A stretch of DNA of 64,000 nucleotides from Isoptericola sp. BMS4 (GTDB lineage: Bacteria > Actinomycetota > Actinomycetes > Actinomycetales > Cellulomonadaceae): the NCBI RefSeq assembly GCF_011634835.1, contig NZ_SIRP01000001.1, forward strand, positions 964,768 through 1,028,767, given 5' to 3'. The position numbers and the translations under genes were made by a program. The notes beneath the pieces were generated by a model, which saw only the letters and a list, made by a program, of their open reading frames with translations, ran no database searches and was not told the DNA's origin. Shown here in pieces: positions 26,170 to 36,554 of the stretch. Within the stretch, counting starts at the first letter, position 1; the number at the start of each line of letters is the position of its first letter.

Positions 26170-26930
26170 GACGCGTCCCCTCGTTCCGTGCCGCCGTCGT
26201 GCTCCGTGCCGTGCGCGGTGCCGGCGTCCCGTGCCTCGTCGCGGTGGGTCCGGCCCGGCAGCAGGTGCGCGATCGGGTGGGTGACGACGTCGACCTGGTC
26301 CACCAGGTCGGCGGGACCCGTCACGACGAGGGCCCGTTCCGCGGCCGTGACGTAAACGGCGGCCGTCCCGCGGGCCGTCACGCGCACGCCCGGGGCCCGC
26401 ACGCCGTCGACGGCGAAGGTGTCGGTGTGCAGCGCCGCCCCGTCGACCTCGGCGACGAGCGCGCGCATGGCGCTGCGGTAGTCGTCGAACGAGTCGGCGA
26501 AGTCGGGCTTGCCGGGCTCGCCCGCCGCGTGCCGCGGCCCGGACGGGGCCTCCGGGTCGACCGGCGCGGCGATGTCCGCGTGCAGGGGCGCGGCGAGCGC
26601 GCCCGAGCAGGCCGCGCGGACCACGTCCTCGACGTCCTCCTCGGCGACCGCGGTGCGCAGCGTCTCGACCTCCAGCGCCTCACCGGTGAAGCTGCGGTAC
26701 GCCCGTACGAAGCGTTCGCACGTCGGGTCGTGCTCGTCGGCGAACCCCGTGAGGGACTCGTCCTCGAGGTCCAGCCCCCACGTCAAGGGGTCCCGGACCT
26801 CCCCGACGACGCCGGAGAACCGGGCGATGCGGGCGTCCTCCCCCTCCCACGACCGTGCGCCCGGCCCGGGCGCCGCGTGCCGCGGGGCACCGGGGTGCTC
26901 GCCGCCGTCGTGCCGCTCGATGTCGTCCAT
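26166..26930 (-). CDS. Uncharacterised protein co-encoded with the universal stress protein
   Basis: 254 residues, no family recognised. It is acidic, has no membrane segment, and contains a helical middle (EALEVETLRTAVAEEDVEDVVRAA) and a beta-rich region (about 175-225) ending in LVDQVDVVTHPIAHLLPGRT. AGGGGGC precedes ATG 26930. It is translationally coupled to the tandem UspA gene and therefore probably a stress or dormancy protein. Upstream in-frame codons are rejected because they run across the promoter. Confidence 0.65.
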   Translation of the reverse strand: MDDIERHDGGEHPGAPRHAAPGPGARSWEGEDARIARFSGVVGEVRDPLTWGLDLEDESLTGFADEHDPTCERFVRAYRSFTGEALEVETLRTAVAEEDVEDVVRAACSGALAAPLHADIAAPVDPEAPSGPRHAAGEPGKPDFADSFDDYRSAMRALVAEVDGAALHTDTFAVDGVRAPGVRVTARGTAAVYVTAAERALVVTGPADLVDQVDVVTHPIAHLLPGRTHRDEARDAGTAHGTEHDGGTERGDAS

Positions 26931-26952
26931 CGGTGCCCCCTGGGTTGATGCC

Positions 26953-26964
26953 GGCCCTTGGTCC
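26953..26964 (-). promoter_or_regulatory. DosR-like site upstream of the universal stress operon
   Basis: GGCCCTTGGTCC on the plus strand (GGACCAAGGGCC on the coding strand) lies 23-34 bp before the first gene of the Usp operon. It shares the ACCAAGG core with the palindromes near the P-type ATPase. Confidence 0.4.
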
Positions 26965-27135
26965 GAGCCTGGACGCGTCGCGCGCGGCGGGCAACACGAC
27001 GCGCCGTCACGCCCCTGGCGAACATCGGCATACCGAGGGGTGAGCGGCCGTTGGGAGCGCATAGAGTCGTAGCGGTCAGGCTGTCGCCGTCATTCCGACG
27101 GGTCGCAGGTAACGCCGCTCGTGAGGGAGCAGCAC

Positions 27136-29703
<2,568 letters not shown>

Positions 29704-29730
29704 CCGCCAGGTGACCCGCACCCGCTGACG

Positions 29731-29780
29731 CACGGCGAAGGCCCCGGACCCTCCTCACAGGGTCCGGGGCCTTCGCCGTG
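29731..29780 (+). terminator. Strong stem-loop terminator after clpC
   Basis: A perfect 22-bp inverted repeat (29731-29752 with 29759-29780) with a 6-nt loop, 27 nt after the clpC stop. No U tract follows, as is common for actinobacterial terminators. Confidence 0.75.
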
Positions 29781-29803
29781 TCCGGCACCGTGCCCGGCAC
29801 CGT

Positions 29804-29853
29804 GAGTCGTCAGGACGTGGTGCGGGTATGCGACCACCACGTCCTGACAGCTC
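29804..29853. repeat. 50-nt hairpin repeat, copy 1
   Basis: The 11-nt ends GAGTCGTCAGG and CCTGACAGCTC pair almost completely, the inner stem (ACGTGGT/ACCACGT) also pairs, and the centre carries GGGTAT. It ends exactly at the stop codon of the minus-strand HAD gene and so probably terminates it. Two more copies with the same ends, length and GTAT centre lie at 39133-39182 and 39314-39363. Confidence 0.65.
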
Positions 29854-30537
29854 TCAGGCGCGCAGGCGGGCGAGGACGGCGCCGGCGAGGTCGGCGACAT
29901 CGTCGACCAGCGCGACGGCCCCGGCCGCGGTGAGCTCGCCGTCGCCGGCGTAGCCCCAGGTGACGCCGAGGCACGCGATGCCGTGGGCGGCGGCGCCGTG
30001 CACGTCGTGCTCACGGTCGCCGACCATGATCACGGGGCCGTCGGCGGCGTCCACGGGGGAGGGGGGGCGCCCCAGCGCGGCGAGGGCCTTCGCGACGACG
30101 TCGGCCTTGGTGGAGGTGGCCTCGTCGACGGGGGCGCCGAAGACGGCGTCCACGAGCGCGCTCAGCCCGAAGCGGTCGCAGATCGGCCTCGCGTACACCT
30201 CGGGCTTGGACGTCGCGACGGCCAGCCCGCATCCGGCGTCCCGCAGGGCGCGCAGGGCCTCGGGCACGCCGTCGAACACCCGGTTGTCGTACATCCCGCC
30301 GCTCGCGTAGACCTCGCGGTAGGCGCGCACCGCCTCGTCGACCCGCTCGGGCGGGACGCCGTGCGCGGGGAACGAGTCGGTGATGGGCGGGCCGACGAAC
30401 GAGCGCAGCGTGGCGTCGTCGGGCACGGGCACGCCGAGGGTGGCGTACGCGTGCCGCACGCCCGCCACGATGCCGGGCGCGGAGTCCATGAGGGTGCCGT
30501 CGAGGTCGAGCAGGACGAGGGGTTCGGGTCGGGTCAC
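29854..30537 (-). CDS. HAD-family hydrolase (phosphoglycolate phosphatase-like)
   Basis: 227 residues from GTG 30537. It has HAD motif I LLDLDGTLMDS, the cap domain (about 15-90), motif II in VATSK, Lys in STKADVV and motif IV IMVGDREHDVHGA. This pattern fits Gph/PpaX-type phosphatases acting on small phosphorylated metabolites, such as phosphoglycolate from DNA repair. Its stop codon abuts the 50-nt hairpin repeat. It is transcribed alone, convergent with clpC. Confidence 0.9.
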   Translation of the reverse strand: MTRPEPLVLLDLDGTLMDSAPGIVAGVRHAYATLGVPVPDDATLRSFVGPPITDSFPAHGVPPERVDEAVRAYREVYASGGMYDNRVFDGVPEALRALRDAGCGLAVATSKPEVYARPICDRFGLSALVDAVFGAPVDEATSTKADVVAKALAALGRPPSPVDAADGPVIMVGDREHDVHGAAAHGIACLGVTWGYAGDGELTAAGAVALVDDVADLAGAVLARLRA

Positions 30538-30622
30538 GCCAGGCAGCGTACGGGCGCGCGGGGCGCCCGCGGGGCCGCGGTGGCGCGTCTCACAGGGCCT
30601 CGCCGGCGTCCCGCACGGCGTC

Positions 30623-31630
30623 TCACACCGACGTGGCGTGCTCCACCAGCCGGTCGAAGCCGGCGTCCAGGGTGGCGTCGACGCGCTGCGCCTCCGGGTG
30701 GGCGTCGTACCAGGCGACCTGCTCGTGCGCGGCGACGTCGTACGTGACCGTGGTGGCGAACTCGGGGACGAGGGCGCGCAGCCTGGCGCAGTCGAAGACC
30801 ATCGAGTGCGCCTTGTCGCCGAGGAGCCCGGGCCCGACGTCGGGCAGCACGCGCGCGATCGTCTCCGACGCGACGTGCACGATCTCGGGGTCCGGCACCC
30901 CGGCGGCGGCGCCGAGCCACGTGTAGACCTGGTCCCAGGTGGGCGCGTGGGTGCCCATGATCTGGAAGGCGTCGCCGATCGCCAGCGGGTGCCCGAGCAG
31001 CCCGGCGAACCCGACCGCGAAGTCCTCGGTGTGCGTCAGCGTCCACAGGCTGGTGCCGTCGCCGTGCACGACGACGGGCTTGCCGGCGCGCATGCGGGCC
31101 ACGTCGGTCCACCCGCCGACCGTGGGGAGCAGGGTGCGGTCGTAGGTGTGGCTGGGCCGCACGATCGTGGCGGGGAACGCGTCCTCGCGGTGGGCGCGGA
31201 CCAGCAGGTCCTCGCCGGCGATCTTGTCGCGGGAGTACTGCCAGTACGGGTTGCGCAGCGGCGTGGCCTCGGTGACCGGAAGCCGGGACGGCGGGGTCTG
31301 GTAGGCCGAGGCGCTCGAGACGAAGACGTACTGCCCGGTCCGTCCGGTGAACCGCTCGACGTCGCGGGCCACGTGCGCGGGCGAGAACGCGCGGAACTGG
31401 GCGACGACGTCGAAGTCGCGCCCCGCCAGCGCGGCGTCGACCGCGGCGTCGTCGGTGACGTCGGCCGTGAGCTGCTCGACATCCTCGGGCAGCGGCCGGG
31501 TGTCCGAGCGGCCACGGTTGAGCACCGTGACGCGGTGCCCGAGGGCCACCGCGCGGGCGACGCTCGCGGCGCTGATCACGCCGGAGCCGCCGACGAACAG
31601 GATGCTGAGCGGGGTGCGGGAGGACTGCAT
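30623..31630 (-). CDS. NAD-dependent epimerase/dehydratase (SDR family)
   Basis: 335 residues. The N-terminal Rossmann motif is LFVGGSGVIS, and the catalytic pair YSRDK (YxxxK) follows NPYWQ. The extended-SDR layout suggests action on a sugar or nucleotide sugar. AGGATGG lies before ATG 31630; longer upstream readings run through the neighbouring hairpin and permease and are rejected. It follows a sugar ABC importer but is separated from it by a stem-loop, so co-regulation is possible but not shown. Homologues are often annotated as reductases of unknown substrate. Confidence 0.85.
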   Translation of the reverse strand: MQSSRTPLSILFVGGSGVISAASVARAVALGHRVTVLNRGRSDTRPLPEDVEQLTADVTDDAAVDAALAGRDFDVVAQFRAFSPAHVARDVERFTGRTGQYVFVSSASAYQTPPSRLPVTEATPLRNPYWQYSRDKIAGEDLLVRAHREDAFPATIVRPSHTYDRTLLPTVGGWTDVARMRAGKPVVVHGDGTSLWTLTHTEDFAVGFAGLLGHPLAIGDAFQIMGTHAPTWDQVYTWLGAAAGVPDPEIVHVASETIARVLPDVGPGLLGDKAHSMVFDCARLRALVPEFATTVTYDVAAHEQVAWYDAHPEAQRVDATLDAGFDRLVEHATSV

Positions 31631-31657
31631 GCCGCCATCCTGCCTGAACCGCCGCAA

Positions 31658-31718
31658 CGATGTCGTCGGCAGCGGACGCCTGCGCTCCCGGCGTCGGCGT
31701 CCGCCGCCGACGACATCG
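31658..31718 (-). terminator. Stem-loop after the ABC permease gene
   Basis: A 23-bp inverted repeat with one mismatch (31658-31680 with 31696-31718) and a 15-nt loop lies directly after the stop of the permease gene. It probably ends or attenuates the importer operon before the epimerase gene. Confidence 0.65.
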
Positions 31719-31722
31719 CGGC

Positions 31723-32553
31723 TCAGCGGCCGCCGAGCCCCGCTGTGGCGATGCCCTTGACCAGATGCTTCTGGAGGGCGATCACGATGATCGTCGTCGG
31801 GATCATCGAGATGATGGACGCGGCCATCTGCAGGTCCCAGCGGGTGCCGTTCTGGCCGGAGAACGTGGCCAGGCCGATGGGCAGCGTGCCGTGCGCGTCG
31901 TAGTCCACCACCGTGATGAGCGGCCACAGGTAGCTGTTCCAGAACGCCATGAACGTGAACACCGCCAGCACGGCGACGGCGGACGTCGCGAGCGGCAGGA
32001 TGATCCGCCAGAACGTGCGGAACGGCCCGGCGCCGTCGACGCGGGCGGCCTCGTCCAGCTCGTACGGGATGCCGCGGAAGAACTGGCGCATGAGGAACGT
32101 GCCGAAGGCGGTGAACGCGAACGGGAAGATCAGCGACTGGTACGTGTCGACCCAGCCGAACCACTGCATGACGATGAACATCGGCACGACCAGGACCTCC
32201 TGGGGCACCATCAGCGTCACGAGGAAGAGCACGAACACGACGTCGCGGCCCTTCCAGCGCAGCCGGCCGAACGCGTAGCCGGCCGTCGTCGAGACCGCGA
32301 GAACCACCAGTGTGCCGGCGATCGCCACGCCGAACGAGTTGGCGATGTACGCGGTGAAGGGCCCGTAGGCGAACACGTCCGCGAAGTTGCTCCAGCGGAT
32401 CTCGGAGCCCACGAGCCGCGGCGGCATCGCGAAGATCTCGTTGTTCGGCTTGAGCGCGGAGAAGAACGCGTACACCAGCGGCAGCGCGAAGAGGGCGGCG
32501 GCGGCCACGACGCCGACGTGGGCGAGCGCCAGACGGATGCGGTCAGTGCTCAT
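31723..32553 (-). CDS. Carbohydrate ABC transporter permease (MalG-like)
   Basis: 276 residues, six helices, with the EAA loop ELDEAARVDGAGPFRTFWRI contacting the ATPase. It is the inner-membrane partner of the MalF-like protein encoded just upstream (11-nt overlap). No ATPase is encoded here; actinobacteria usually share MsiK for such CUT1 importers. Confidence 0.94.
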   Translation of the reverse strand: MSTDRIRLALAHVGVVAAAALFALPLVYAFFSALKPNNEIFAMPPRLVGSEIRWSNFADVFAYGPFTAYIANSFGVAIAGTLVVLAVSTTAGYAFGRLRWKGRDVVFVLFLVTLMVPQEVLVVPMFIVMQWFGWVDTYQSLIFPFAFTAFGTFLMRQFFRGIPYELDEAARVDGAGPFRTFWRIILPLATSAVAVLAVFTFMAFWNSYLWPLITVVDYDAHGTLPIGLATFSGQNGTRWDLQMAASIISMIPTTIIVIALQKHLVKGIATAGLGGR

Positions 32554-33466
32554 AGTGCACCCACCTCTTCTGCGCCCGGAACTGGAACGCGGTCAGCCCG
32601 ATGATGAGCACGAACAGGATCCAGGCGGCGGCCGCGGCGAGGCCGAGCTGCTGGAACTTGAAGCCCTGGTTGTAGATGAACTGCACCAGGGGGAGGGTCG
32701 AGTTGCCGGGCCCGCCGCCGGTGAGCAGCTGCGGCTGCGCGAACACCTGCAGGGCGGTGATGACCGTCATCACCGTGGCGAAGAAGATCGCCGGCGAGAG
32801 CATCGGCAGCACGACGCTGCGCAGCATCCGCGACCCCTGGGCGCCGTCGATCCGGGCCGCCTCGATCACCGGGGCGGGCAGCTGCTCCAGCGCGGCCGAG
32901 AAGATGAGCATGTTGTAGCCCATGCCCTGCCACACCGACATCACGACCACCATCACCATGGCCCAGCGCTCGTCGGCGAGGAAGTTCGGCAGCTCGACGC
33001 CGAACAGCGACACGGACAGGCCGTTGAACAGGCCCTGCGGCTGCAGCAGCATCTTCCACACGAGCGCGTTCGCCACGATCGGGGTGACGACGGGGATGAA
33101 GAACAGCACCCGGAACGCGCCGCGGCCGCGGATGCGCGGGCCCAGGGCGAGCGCGAGCGAGAGGGCCACGACGAGGTTCAGCGGCACGTACAGCAGCGCG
33201 AACACGGCGGAGTTGCGCAGCGCCGGCCAGAAGTCGGGGTTGGCCGTGAACAGCTCGACGTAGTTGCCGAGCCCGGCGAAGCTGCGCTCGCCGAACGCCG
33301 GCCAGTGGAACAGGCTCATGACGATCGAGAGCCCGACGGGGACGACGGTGAACAGGGCGAGGCCCACCAGGGCCGGGCTCATGAAGCCCAGCGCCTGGCG
33401 GGACTCGACCCGGCTCAGCCGGGAGCGGCCGGGGCGCCGCAGCCCGGCGGGGCTGGTCGTGGTCAT
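32543..33466 (-). CDS. Carbohydrate ABC transporter permease (MalF-like)
   Basis: 307 residues with six helices, a P-loop-free periplasmic segment and the EAA loop APVIEAARIDGAQGSRMLRS. ATG 33466 begins five bases after the stop of the binding-protein gene. It forms the membrane channel with the MalG-like subunit. Confidence 0.94.
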   Translation of the reverse strand: MTTTSPAGLRRPGRSRLSRVESRQALGFMSPALVGLALFTVVPVGLSIVMSLFHWPAFGERSFAGLGNYVELFTANPDFWPALRNSAVFALLYVPLNLVVALSLALALGPRIRGRGAFRVLFFIPVVTPIVANALVWKMLLQPQGLFNGLSVSLFGVELPNFLADERWAMVMVVVMSVWQGMGYNMLIFSAALEQLPAPVIEAARIDGAQGSRMLRSVVLPMLSPAIFFATVMTVITALQVFAQPQLLTGGGPGNSTLPLVQFIYNQGFKFQQLGLAAAAAWILFVLIIGLTAFQFRAQKRWVHYEH

Positions 33467-33471
33467 GCGGG

Positions 33472-34731
33472 TCACTCGCCGAACTGCTGCTGGGTCTGCT
33501 CGAGCACGTCGGCCATCTCGGCCTGGCCGTTGTACACGCTCACCAGGTTCGGCTGCAGGGCCGTGTTCACCTGGTCCCACGTGGTCGTCGAGCGCTGCCC
33601 CTCGACGTCCGCGAACGCGGCGTCGAACGTGGCCTTCACCTCGTCGCGCACCGAGGCGTCGAGCGAGTCGAAGTACAGCGGCTGGGACTCGGCCCGCGCG
33701 GGGTAGCTGCGGCCGGAGGACGCCATCGCGTCCTGGGCGGCCTTGCCGACGAGGGAGCCGAGCACCTGGAGCGCGGCCTCCTTGTCCTCGCAGCCCTTGG
33801 CGATGCCGTAGCCGGAGCCCAGCACCAGGCTCACCGAGCCGTTCTCGCCGGCGGGCATGTTCACCATCCCGGCGTCGAAGCCCGCGTCGTTGCCGAGGTA
33901 GCTCACCGCGTTCCACGTGCCGTCCACGGCCATGGCCGCGTTGCCGCCCGAGTACTGGTTCTCGCCCCAGCCCGTGTCCGCGGCGGACGCGGCGGGCAGC
34001 GCCACCTGCTGGTCGGTGACGAGGCCGGAGTACCAGGTGGCGGCGTCGACGAACGACGGGTCGGTGAGGGCGAGCGCCCCGCTCTCGTCGACGGGCTGCT
34101 GGCCGGACCTCGCGATCGGCAGCGCCATCCACTGGAACTCGCCGAGCCCGACGGCGAAGCCCGCGTTCGCGTCGGTGGTCGCGGCCTTCGCGGTGGCCTC
34201 GAAGTCGTCGAACGTCCAGCCGTTCTCCGGCTCGGGGGCGCCGGCCGCCTCGAGGAGGTCCTTGTTGTAGTACACGAGCATCGTCGCGACGTCGAACGGG
34301 ACGCCGAGGAGCCGGCCGTCGTGGGTCATGATGTCGAGCGCGCCGGGGGCGAAGTCGTCCCGGCTGAGGCCCGCCGTCTCGAGGTCGGCGTCGCTGAGGG
34401 GCTCGAACGCGTCGGCGTAGGTGGACAGCCGCTGGCCGTTCATCGACGTGACGCACGCCAGGTTGCCCGAGGACAGGTTGGTCGTGAGCTTGGTGAAGTA
34501 GTCGTTCCACGGGGCGGTCTGGAGGCGGACGTCGAGGTCCGGGTTCTCGGCCTCGACGATCTCGAGCGTCTCGTTGAGCGCGTCCGTGTCGGACTGGCTG
34601 CCGGCCCACATGTCCCAGACGATCGTGCCGTCGCCGGAGCCGGCCGAGCCGCCGTCGCCGGAGCCGCACGCCGCGAGGCCGAGCGTCGCGAGGACGGCGG
34701 TGCCGGCGAGGAGGGGGGTGCGCTTGCGCAT
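33472..34731 (-). CDS. Sugar ABC transporter substrate-binding lipoprotein
   Basis: 419 residues with a lipoprotein signal (MRKRTPLLAGTAVLATLGLAAC, lipobox LAAC) and the CUT1 binding-protein fold (IVWDMWAGSQSD at the start of the mature protein, VPFDVATMLVYYNKDLLEAAG at the hinge region). AGAGAGGAAC precedes ATG 34731. It is the first gene of the importer operon. A GH29 fucosidase gene lies upstream in the same direction, which hints at a fucose-containing substrate, but this is inference. Confidence 0.94.
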   Translation of the reverse strand: MRKRTPLLAGTAVLATLGLAACGSGDGGSAGSGDGTIVWDMWAGSQSDTDALNETLEIVEAENPDLDVRLQTAPWNDYFTKLTTNLSSGNLACVTSMNGQRLSTYADAFEPLSDADLETAGLSRDDFAPGALDIMTHDGRLLGVPFDVATMLVYYNKDLLEAAGAPEPENGWTFDDFEATAKAATTDANAGFAVGLGEFQWMALPIARSGQQPVDESGALALTDPSFVDAATWYSGLVTDQQVALPAASAADTGWGENQYSGGNAAMAVDGTWNAVSYLGNDAGFDAGMVNMPAGENGSVSLVLGSGYGIAKGCEDKEAALQVLGSLVGKAAQDAMASSGRSYPARAESQPLYFDSLDASVRDEVKATFDAAFADVEGQRSTTTWDQVNTALQPNLVSVYNGQAEMADVLEQTQQQFGE

Positions 34732-35030
34732 GGAGGTTCCTCTCTGATGGGTGCTGTGCGGGGTCCGCGGTGTCGTCACGTGCGTCGTCTCCTCGTCGAG
34801 ATCCGTCGGTCGCCGCGGCAGGTGCGGCCGTCCGGTCGAGATCCACTTCGTTCGACCGTCGTGGGCCTATCAGACCACATCCATCATTGTTTGAACACTT
34901 CGTTCGAAATATTAGTCGAGAATGGCTGACCGGGCCGATTGAATGGGGGTCGACAAGGCGGCGAGGCGCTTGCCAGCGCTACTCGCCTACTTCGTTCGTC
35001 TATGAATGAATAAGATGCAGTCGGTGCGCC
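34732..35030 (-). promoter_or_regulatory. AT-rich promoter region with three ACTTCGTTCG repeats
   Basis: About 300 bp upstream of the importer operon, with a marked AT-rich core (34860-35010). The 10-mer ACTTCGTTCG occurs three times in the same orientation at 34845-34854, 34897-34906 and 34989-34998. The middle copy sits in GAACACTTCGTTC, a GAAC/GTTC palindrome next to a TAATAT (34909-34914, minus strand) that could be a -10 element. These are likely operator sites for the importer operon; the regulator is unknown. Confidence 0.5.
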
Positions 35031-36413
35031 TCAGAGGCGTACGGCGAGCACGGCGACGTGCTCGCCACGGAGCGACGCCGGGACCGCGACGTCGCCGTCG
35101 CGGGCGCCCTGCGCCGGGTCTGCCGGCGTCCCGTCACCCAGCCACGCGGTCTCGGCGGCGCCCGCGAGCTCCGGTGGGAGCGCGATCGTGCCACGGGCCG
35201 GGTCGAGGGCGTGCACGAACACCTCGCCGTCGCGGCGCGTGTAGGCGACGGGAGTGCGGTGCGGGTCGGGTCTGCCGGTGACGGGGTCGGCGGGGGAGTC
35301 GCCGCTGCGCAGCCACGGCCGGGTGCCGTAGACGGCCGTGCCGTTCGTCGCCAGCCAACGACCCAGCGCGGCGAGCCGCTCGCGCTGCAGGTCCGGGATC
35401 GACCCGTCCGCGCGGGGACCGACGTTGAGCAGCAGGTTGCCGTTCTTGCTCACGACGTCCACGAGCAGGTGGATCAGCTCGCGCTCGCCGATCGTGTGCT
35501 CCGGGCCCTCCGCAGCGTTGTAGCCGAAGGAGCACCCGAGCCCGCGCGTGGCCTCCCACGGGTGCTCCAGCGTCTCGGGCACGTGCGCGTACTCCCGTGT
35601 CCAGAAGCCGTGGAACGGCACGCCCCAGCGATCGTTGACCACGCCGTCGGGCACCGCGTCGAGGTACTCGCGCAGCAGTGCGGCGAGGCCGTGCGACGCC
35701 GCCGTCTTGCCGGCGTCGGGCCACTCGATGTCGTTCCACAGCACGTCGGGGCGGAAGCGTGCGACGAGCTCGCGCAGCTGCGCGGCCGCGTACCGGGCGA
35801 AGGCGTCGTCGTTGCGGCGCAGCCGGAACAGGTCGGTCGACGACTCGATCGGGGCGAGCTCGCTCACGTGCCAGTCCAGCGCGCCGGAGTAGTACAGGCC
35901 GAGCCGGGCGCCCGCGTCGCGCGTCGCCCGGGCGATCTCCGCGACCAGGTCGCGCCCCGGGCCCCGGCGCACCGCGTTGAACGGCGTCGTGCCGGTGCCC
36001 CACAGGCAGAAGCCGTCGTGGTGCTTGGTCGTCGGGACGACGTAGCGCCCGCCGGCGGCGACGAGCTCGCCCACGAGGGCGTCGGCGTCGAACCCGGTGA
36101 CGTCCCACAGGTCGGCGAGGTCCTCGTACGACGTGCCGACGCCGTAGCGCTCCTCGTGCCGCCGCCGCGTGGGGCTGCCGTCGATGCGGACGGTGTTGGC
36201 GTACCACTCGGCGTACTGGTGGTGGGCGTACGAGTCCTCCTCGGGCACCGTGCCCTCGGCGTGCGGCGTGCCCCAGGCCGGGACGGAGTAGATGCCCCAG
36301 TGCACGAAGAAACCGAGCTTGGCGTCCCGGAACCAGTCGGGGACCACGGGCTCGGGGTACGTGGGCGCGTCGGCCCCGAGATCGGGCCCGGTGCGCCGCT
36401 CGAAGCTCAGCAC
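35031..36413 (-). CDS. Alpha-L-fucosidase (GH29)
   Basis: 460 residues. It has the GH29 N-terminal stretch WFRDAKLGFFVHWGIYSVPAW, the YVVPTTKHHDGFCLW segment, DVLWNDIEWPD with the catalytic nucleophile Asp, and LLLNVGPRADGSI. It releases alpha-linked fucose. There is no signal peptide, so it probably acts on imported oligosaccharides, for example xyloglucan or glycan fragments. GTG 36413 is chosen because GGAGGAG lies seven bases upstream; an ATG at 36455 has no such site. It is upstream of, and codirectional with, the sugar importer operon, separated by the AT-rich region. Confidence 0.9.
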   Translation of the reverse strand: MLSFERRTGPDLGADAPTYPEPVVPDWFRDAKLGFFVHWGIYSVPAWGTPHAEGTVPEEDSYAHHQYAEWYANTVRIDGSPTRRRHEERYGVGTSYEDLADLWDVTGFDADALVGELVAAGGRYVVPTTKHHDGFCLWGTGTTPFNAVRRGPGRDLVAEIARATRDAGARLGLYYSGALDWHVSELAPIESSTDLFRLRRNDDAFARYAAAQLRELVARFRPDVLWNDIEWPDAGKTAASHGLAALLREYLDAVPDGVVNDRWGVPFHGFWTREYAHVPETLEHPWEATRGLGCSFGYNAAEGPEHTIGERELIHLLVDVVSKNGNLLLNVGPRADGSIPDLQRERLAALGRWLATNGTAVYGTRPWLRSGDSPADPVTGRPDPHRTPVAYTRRDGEVFVHALDPARGTIALPPELAGAAETAWLGDGTPADPAQGARDGDVAVPASLRGEHVAVLAVRL

Positions 36414-36449
36414 GGTCGGCTCCTCCGTCGTCGGTGTCGGCGTCGGTCT

Positions 36450-36472
36450 GCACATTGATCCGATCTATGTGC
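36450..36472. promoter_or_regulatory. Palindrome upstream of the GH29 gene
   Basis: GCACAT and ATGTGC flank TGATCCGATCT, a 23-bp dyad about 40 bp before the GTG start. It is a candidate operator for the fucosidase gene; no -35/-10 pair was assigned. Confidence 0.35.
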
Positions 36473-36554
36473 GACCCGGACGAGGATAGCCTGAACCAGA
36501 GCCTGACGTAACGCCGGGCGCGACGAGAGACCTCTGATGAATCCTTCCGGCGCG

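Noticed and set aside
32543-34846. A 767-codon frame joining the MalF-like permease to upstream sequence
   Set aside because: The upstream part is an out-of-frame shadow of the binding-protein gene; the permease starts at 33466.
36414-36455. An upstream ATG start (36455) for the fucosidase
   Set aside because: The GTG at 36413 has GGAGGAG at ideal spacing and gives a homologous N-terminus; the upstream codons run through the dyad region.
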